Shown here one piece after another: positions 21,822-25,733 of a stretch of DNA of 25,733 nt. The stretch is taken from positions 1 through 25,733 of the forward strand of contig CAZWHE010000044.1 of assembly GCA_964633825.1 (NCBI GenBank), in the 5' to 3' direction. Below the pieces are notes generated by a model, which worked only from the letters and a program-made list of their open reading frames with translations, made no database searches and was not told the origin of the DNA. This stretch comes from CAZWHE01 sp964633825 (GTDB lineage: Bacteria; Planctomycetota; B15-G4; CAYZWU01). Every line of letters begins with the position of its first letter. Position 1 is the stretch's first letter. The position numbers and the translations under genes are program-made.

Positions 21822-24446
21822 ATGGTCAAAAAGGAACGGGTTCTTCGCTGTTGTGTCTTGTCAGCGGCAATGACCCTCGGCTGCCTGTCAGTGCTGCTTG
21901 CCGTCGACAATCCAGTGAGCTGGGTCAACGGCCTGAACGATTCGGACGTTCTGAAGTACAACGGGGAATACTATCTGTCCGGCAACTGGCTGCGCGGCGA
22001 CATGCTTTCCTCGCGCGATCTGGTCAATTGGGGCAGTCGCAGGCATGTCTTCTCCTGGAACAACACCTGGCACACGCCTCAGGATCCCGGTGATCCGGAC
22101 AAAGATATTCACGGCACGCACATCCGTTACGTCAACGGAACCTTTCACATCTACCCGCATCTTTTCGGAGACTATCCGCCGAGCGGCATCACCCACGCCG
22201 TGGCGGACGACATCTGGGGACCGTACACCGAACCGATCAACAGCCCCTTCGCGGAGCTCATCGACGCCGACCTGTTCACCGACGACGACGGCGCCCTGTA
22301 TTTCTATTCCACGCGGTGGCCGACGGGCGAGGAGCGCGTCTACTATCGCACGGCTCTCGACCCGTGGACGCTGACGGGCGGGTACTCCCGGCTGATCAGT
22401 CCCAGCGGGTGGGAGGTCTCGAACATCAACGAGGCGTCGAAGGTGTTCAAGCATCGCGATCGCTATTACATGCTGTACAACTCACACGTGAACGCGAACA
22501 CGGGAGAGAACTACTGCGTCGGCTGCGTCGAGGCGGACGGCCCGACGGCGTTCAGCAACAGCGGCAAGTATCCGGCTCCCGTGCTGTTGCGCGCGACACC
22601 GCCGGCCGGGGGCGAGATCACGCGAACGGGCCAGCCATGGGTCGTCGAGGGGCCGAACGGCTTCGAAAAGTGGGTCGGTTATTTCGCTGTTCACGACGGA
22701 TTCTGGGGCCAGTACATCGACCGCATCCATTTCTTCGACCGCCGGCTCTACATCGACGGCCCCACCAACCGCTACACCGCGGGCTATCATCCCGATCCGG
22801 CGCACCCGGCGCTGCTGAGCCTTTTCAGCATTCCCGACGGCGCGATGCCGGGGGAGGACTGGACGCCGATTTCAGCCGGAATGTGGGACGTCTTCGGCGG
22901 GGAGGCTCGCCAGACGGACCAGGATACGTTCTCTTTCAACACGGTCAATCGCGCCGCGGCGACAAACTACCTGATCGAAGCGAACGTGAGGTTCAACGCT
23001 CCGCCGGACGGCGAGGACAAATGCGGCGTGCTGGCGAGCTTTTTCGATTGGGACAACTGGATGATCGTCGGCCTCGACCGAACGAACGGCAACTGGTACT
23101 ACCACAAGAAGGAAGGCGGCGTCGACGCGGTCGTTGGCGGGGTCTATCCGCCGGGCTTCGACTGGGACGCCTGTCACAAGATCCGCGTCGAGCGGAACAG
23201 CTCCTCCTTCAAGGTGCGCATCGATGACGAAGTGCCGCCGGACTGCAACGGGCCGGTCGCCACCGGCTTCACGGCAGCGGCCGCGCCGGGCCTCTATGCC
23301 GATCACGCTTCGGCGACCTACGACGGCGTGATCTACACGATCGGCTGGGACGAGTGGGACTGGAACATCGAGGGATGGGGACCGACGCTCGGCGGCATTC
23401 AGCCTGCAGGGGCGTGGTATGTCGACGGCAGCGGACTGAACCAGGGCTTGATGACCGGCATAAGCTATATCTTCAAGGGAGACCTGATGCCGGAGTACGA
23501 GTTCGCGCTGCAGGTCACGCGCAGCCGGCCCGTTCCCAATGACGGAAAGAAGCACTCGATCGGTTTCCTGCCGGTCGTTATAGACCGCAACAACCACCTC
23601 GGCGCGGAGATCGACCTGGTCGACAATCGGATCGTCGCCTACGGCGTCAATAACGGCGTTACGGTGCCCTACCAGACGGCGTCCCTCCAGCAGGCGGACA
23701 GCTACAGCCTGCGCGCCGTGAAGCTGAGCGACCGCGTCATCCTCTTCGTCGACGGCCAAGAGGTGATGACGGTTCATGAGGCGTTCGGCCCGGCGCAGGT
23801 CGGCGTCGTCAGCCGGAGGATGTCGGCGCGCTACAACGGCATTCTGGTCTACGAATTGGGAGACATCGGCCTGCCGGAGCCGTGGGTGAGCTCCGATATC
23901 GGCGCCGTCGGCTTCGCGGGATACGCCACTTATCATGAAGGCACGGCCGTGATCGCGGGCTCGGGCGCCGACTTCTGGCACACCAACGACGGCGGCCACT
24001 ACGCCTACGTCGAGTGGTCGGGCGACATCGATATCACCTGCCATGTCAATATCCTCGACCCGACCGACTGGTGGGCCAAGGCCGGCATCATGATCCGCAG
24101 CGACCTCAGCGACGACTCGGCCATGGTCTACATGGCCGTCAACGCCGCGGACGGCGACGGTGATCGGCACCAGATGATCTGGCGAGATTTCCCCGGAGCC
24201 GGGACCGGCATACACGATCATTTCGAGGACGGATTGATTCCGGGCAGCTCCTACATCCGCCTGAAGCGTGTGGGCGGCCGGTTCGACGGCTACTACTCAT
24301 CGGACGGCGTGAACTGGACGTCGATCGGTTCGGCAACGACCCCGCAGATCAACGATCCTTGCTGCATCGGCTTCGGCGTCACGTCGCACAACAACGATCG
24401 CGTAGCCGGTGCCGAGTTCGACGGCATCACTCTGACGGTTCCCTAG
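21822..24446 (+). CDS. Secreted GH43-like glycoside hydrolase with concanavalin-like modules
   Basis: An 874-residue exported protein. The signal peptide (residues 1-27, core CVLSAAMTLGCLSVLLA) begins at ATG 21822, which has GGAAAGGA nine bases upstream; the earlier in-frame ATG at 21741 adds a polar stretch with no domain. Residues about 30-330 look like a GH43 five-bladed propeller: general base Asp in LNDSDVLKYNGEYYL (40-42), modulator Asp in IDADLFTDDDGALYFY (148) and acid Glu204 in NINEASKVFKHRDRYYMLY. Two concanavalin-like sandwich regions follow at about 350-510 and 520-680. The last 190 residues (WVSSDIGAVG..., WAKAGIMIRSDLSD..., YYSSDGVNWTSIG) are a DUF1349-type sandwich. GH43 enzymes cleave arabinose, xylose or galactose linkages; the substrate here is unknown. 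It stands alone or with the S41 gene 58 bases downstream. Confidence 0.82.
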   Translation: MVKKERVLRCCVLSAAMTLGCLSVLLAVDNPVSWVNGLNDSDVLKYNGEYYLSGNWLRGDMLSSRDLVNWGSRRHVFSWNNTWHTPQDPGDPDKDIHGTHIRYVNGTFHIYPHLFGDYPPSGITHAVADDIWGPYTEPINSPFAELIDADLFTDDDGALYFYSTRWPTGEERVYYRTALDPWTLTGGYSRLISPSGWEVSNINEASKVFKHRDRYYMLYNSHVNANTGENYCVGCVEADGPTAFSNSGKYPAPVLLRATPPAGGEITRTGQPWVVEGPNGFEKWVGYFAVHDGFWGQYIDRIHFFDRRLYIDGPTNRYTAGYHPDPAHPALLSLFSIPDGAMPGEDWTPISAGMWDVFGGEARQTDQDTFSFNTVNRAAATNYLIEANVRFNAPPDGEDKCGVLASFFDWDNWMIVGLDRTNGNWYYHKKEGGVDAVVGGVYPPGFDWDACHKIRVERNSSSFKVRIDDEVPPDCNGPVATGFTAAAAPGLYADHASATYDGVIYTIGWDEWDWNIEGWGPTLGGIQPAGAWYVDGSGLNQGLMTGISYIFKGDLMPEYEFALQVTRSRPVPNDGKKHSIGFLPVVIDRNNHLGAEIDLVDNRIVAYGVNNGVTVPYQTASLQQADSYSLRAVKLSDRVILFVDGQEVMTVHEAFGPAQVGVVSRRMSARYNGILVYELGDIGLPEPWVSSDIGAVGFAGYATYHEGTAVIAGSGADFWHTNDGGHYAYVEWSGDIDITCHVNILDPTDWWAKAGIMIRSDLSDDSAMVYMAVNAADGDGDRHQMIWRDFPGAGTGIHDHFEDGLIPGSSYIRLKRVGGRFDGYYSSDGVNWTSIGSATTPQINDPCCIGFGVTSHNNDRVAGAEFDGITLTVP

Positions 24447-24504
24447 AGCATGGTTGCTTCTCGTGCGGCGGAGTCGCTTGACGAAGCACTTGCAGGAAAG
24501 AGAA

Positions 24505-25733
24505 ATGATGATCAATCATCGAACGAGAATGGTTTTGTTGTTTCTGCTTCTTCCGCTTACGGGCTGTTCATCCAAAAAGATGCTCCTCAATGTTTGCGAG
24601 ACGCCCTATTTCGAGATGCAGAAGACCGCCGAATACCGGGAAAAGAACAAATATCAGCGTGATTTTCTTTACGCCATCCAGTGCTTGAAATACAAGCATC
24701 CGGACATGAATCACAATTATCCCGAGGACCAATTCGAAAAGGACAAGGAAGATCTCTTACAGCGCCTGGAAAACATGGAGGACGAGCTCGATTTTCAGCT
24801 GGCCGTGCAGAAGTTCCTGGCCAAGATGAAAGACGCGCACACGAGTCTTCTTCTTTTCGACCTGTTCGAGTCGGACGATATTTTCCCTGTCGAATTCATC
24901 TGGATAGGCGACAAACTGTATATCAAAAATGTGGATCGAGATCTTGACGAACGCCTGGTGGGCGGGGAAGTCGTAAAGATCGCTTCTATGGATGTAGAGG
25001 ATTTTATCGAAAAAGCGGCGTGTTATTTCTCCGCGGAAAACAACATTTGCATTCGAAATTACCTGGAACACTTCATGACATGCCCCGACTTTTATTACAG
25101 GTCGGGAATCACCGAGACAACCGACAGCCTGGATCTGACAGTCGACCTGGACGGCGCAAAGGAAAAAATCACCTTGCTCAAGAACGACGACGTCGATTGG
25201 CGCGATGATGCCGCGCGGGATCACGAAATTACCGGAAAAATGGATGCCCGGTTCGATTATTCCATTTATGAAGAGCACGACCTTGCTTATCTGCAGTTCA
25301 ATGAATTCATGGATCGTGCGGTCGGGTTCCAGTACATATCGAAGGTCCCCTGGTTCATCTACTATCCCATTCTTGGCCCGATCATACTGATCTCTTATCC
25401 CGTTGTCTGGTTCAAGCAGGTGTGCTTCGGCTACCACCCCTATTTCAACGATCTTTTGGAGGATCTTTTCGATGAGATCGATGAAAACGGAATAAACAAT
25501 CTTGTGATCGATTTGAGGCACAACAAGGGAGGGTGCAGTATCCTGGGCAAGCAGCTCATGTATTATCTGAAGATCACGGGAAAGGCTAAAGACTTTACGA
25601 CTTATCCTTTCTGGGAATATAAGAAAAAAATTAAAACGGAACCGAAGGAGGAAGATTTCTTCTCCGAGATCAAGAACAAGAGCAGTTCTTTTTATGTGGC
25701 CGAGCCTGAAAAAAGGTTCGGAGGCCGGGTCTA
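24505..25733 (+). CDS. S41-family peptidase-like lipoprotein, truncated by the window end
   Basis: An open frame of 409 complete codons running off the window. The signal peptide (MVLLFLLLPLTGC) ends in lipobox LTGC, so it is probably a membrane-anchored periplasmic protein. MKDAHTSLLLF is the S41 D-x-H-T motif, and NNLVIDLRHNKGG near residue 340 is the diagnostic S41 strand before the catalytic core. The final residues FGGRV lie just before the stretch that normally carries the catalytic serine, so activity cannot be judged. Between the LQFNEF strand and LEDLFDEI there is an unusual hydrophobic insertion (WFIYYPILGPIILISYPVVWF), long enough to be a membrane segment. S41 members include C-terminal processing proteases and tricorn-like enzymes. 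ATG 24505 (or 24508) follows AGGAAAG. Confidence 0.78.
   Translation, partial: MMINHRTRMVLLFLLLPLTGCSSKKMLLNVCETPYFEMQKTAEYREKNKYQRDFLYAIQCLKYKHPDMNHNYPEDQFEKDKEDLLQRLENMEDELDFQLAVQKFLAKMKDAHTSLLLFDLFESDDIFPVEFIWIGDKLYIKNVDRDLDERLVGGEVVKIASMDVEDFIEKAACYFSAENNICIRNYLEHFMTCPDFYYRSGITETTDSLDLTVDLDGAKEKITLLKNDDVDWRDDAARDHEITGKMDARFDYSIYEEHDLAYLQFNEFMDRAVGFQYISKVPWFIYYPILGPIILISYPVVWFKQVCFGYHPYFNDLLEDLFDEIDENGINNLVIDLRHNKGGCSILGKQLMYYLKITGKAKDFTTYPFWEYKKKIKTEPKEEDFFSEIKNKSSSFYVAEPEKRFGGRV

Noticed and set aside
22872..24221. 449-codon open frame on the minus strand
   Set aside because: It is antisense to the GH43-like gene, with valine/aspartate/arginine-rich text and no motif.

Overview
The window looks like chromosomal DNA of an uncultivated, GC-rich, Gram-negative bacterium, probably from the Planctomycetota or a relative in or near the PVC superphylum. 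That placement is an inference. It rests on the typical association of DUF1080 proteins, exported Gfo/Idh/MocA oxidoreductases and xylose-isomerase-like TIM barrels; on a secreted FG-GAP protein whose C-terminal module resembles ones I associate with planctomycetes; and on many lipoprotein and Tat signals. There are no rRNA or tRNA genes, CRISPR arrays, transposases or integrases that I can see.

Layout. 1-249: no convincing gene. 250-688: two small basic proteins of unknown function. 699-2525 (minus): secreted FG-GAP/VCBS repeat protein. 2708-3736: exported thioredoxin-like protein. 3811-5025: L-2-hydroxyglutarate dehydrogenase/oxidase (LhgO). 5143-7356: phosphoenolpyruvate synthase. 7484-12743: a plus-strand, operon-like run of two TRL-like lipoproteins, a P-loop protein, an organophosphate:phosphate antiporter, a secreted protein of unknown function and an SGNH-hydrolase-like gene. 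The last two each carry an in-frame stop (UGA, then UAG) after which the same reading frame clearly continues.

12755-18750 (minus): a four-gene unit in which every product has an export signal. In transcription order it holds a tetraheme NapC/NirT-like cytochrome fused to an FGE-sulfatase (SUMF1) domain, a Tat-exported Gfo/Idh/MocA oxidoreductase (ATGA overlap), a lipoprotein with two DUF1080 domains and a TIM-barrel isomerase domain, and a Tat lipoprotein of the hydroxypyruvate-isomerase-like TIM-barrel family. I read it as a periplasmic 3-keto-glycoside type carbohydrate pathway, possibly wired to a membrane cytochrome. This is the most interesting functional hypothesis in the window.

18834-20653: a compact cassette with its own near-consensus promoter (TTGACA-17-TATTAT). 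It encodes a nucleotidyltransferase-fold protein and an overlapping winged-helix protein, and is bounded by two copies of a 26-bp direct repeat (25/26 identical). It looks like a mobile toxin-antitoxin or defence-type module placed between the sugar operon and its neighbour. 20670-21638 (minus): secreted alpha/beta hydrolase. 21822-24446: secreted GH43-like glycosidase with concanavalin-like modules. 24505-end: lipoprotein of the S41 (C-terminal processing) peptidase family, cut by the window edge just before the region expected to hold its catalytic serine.
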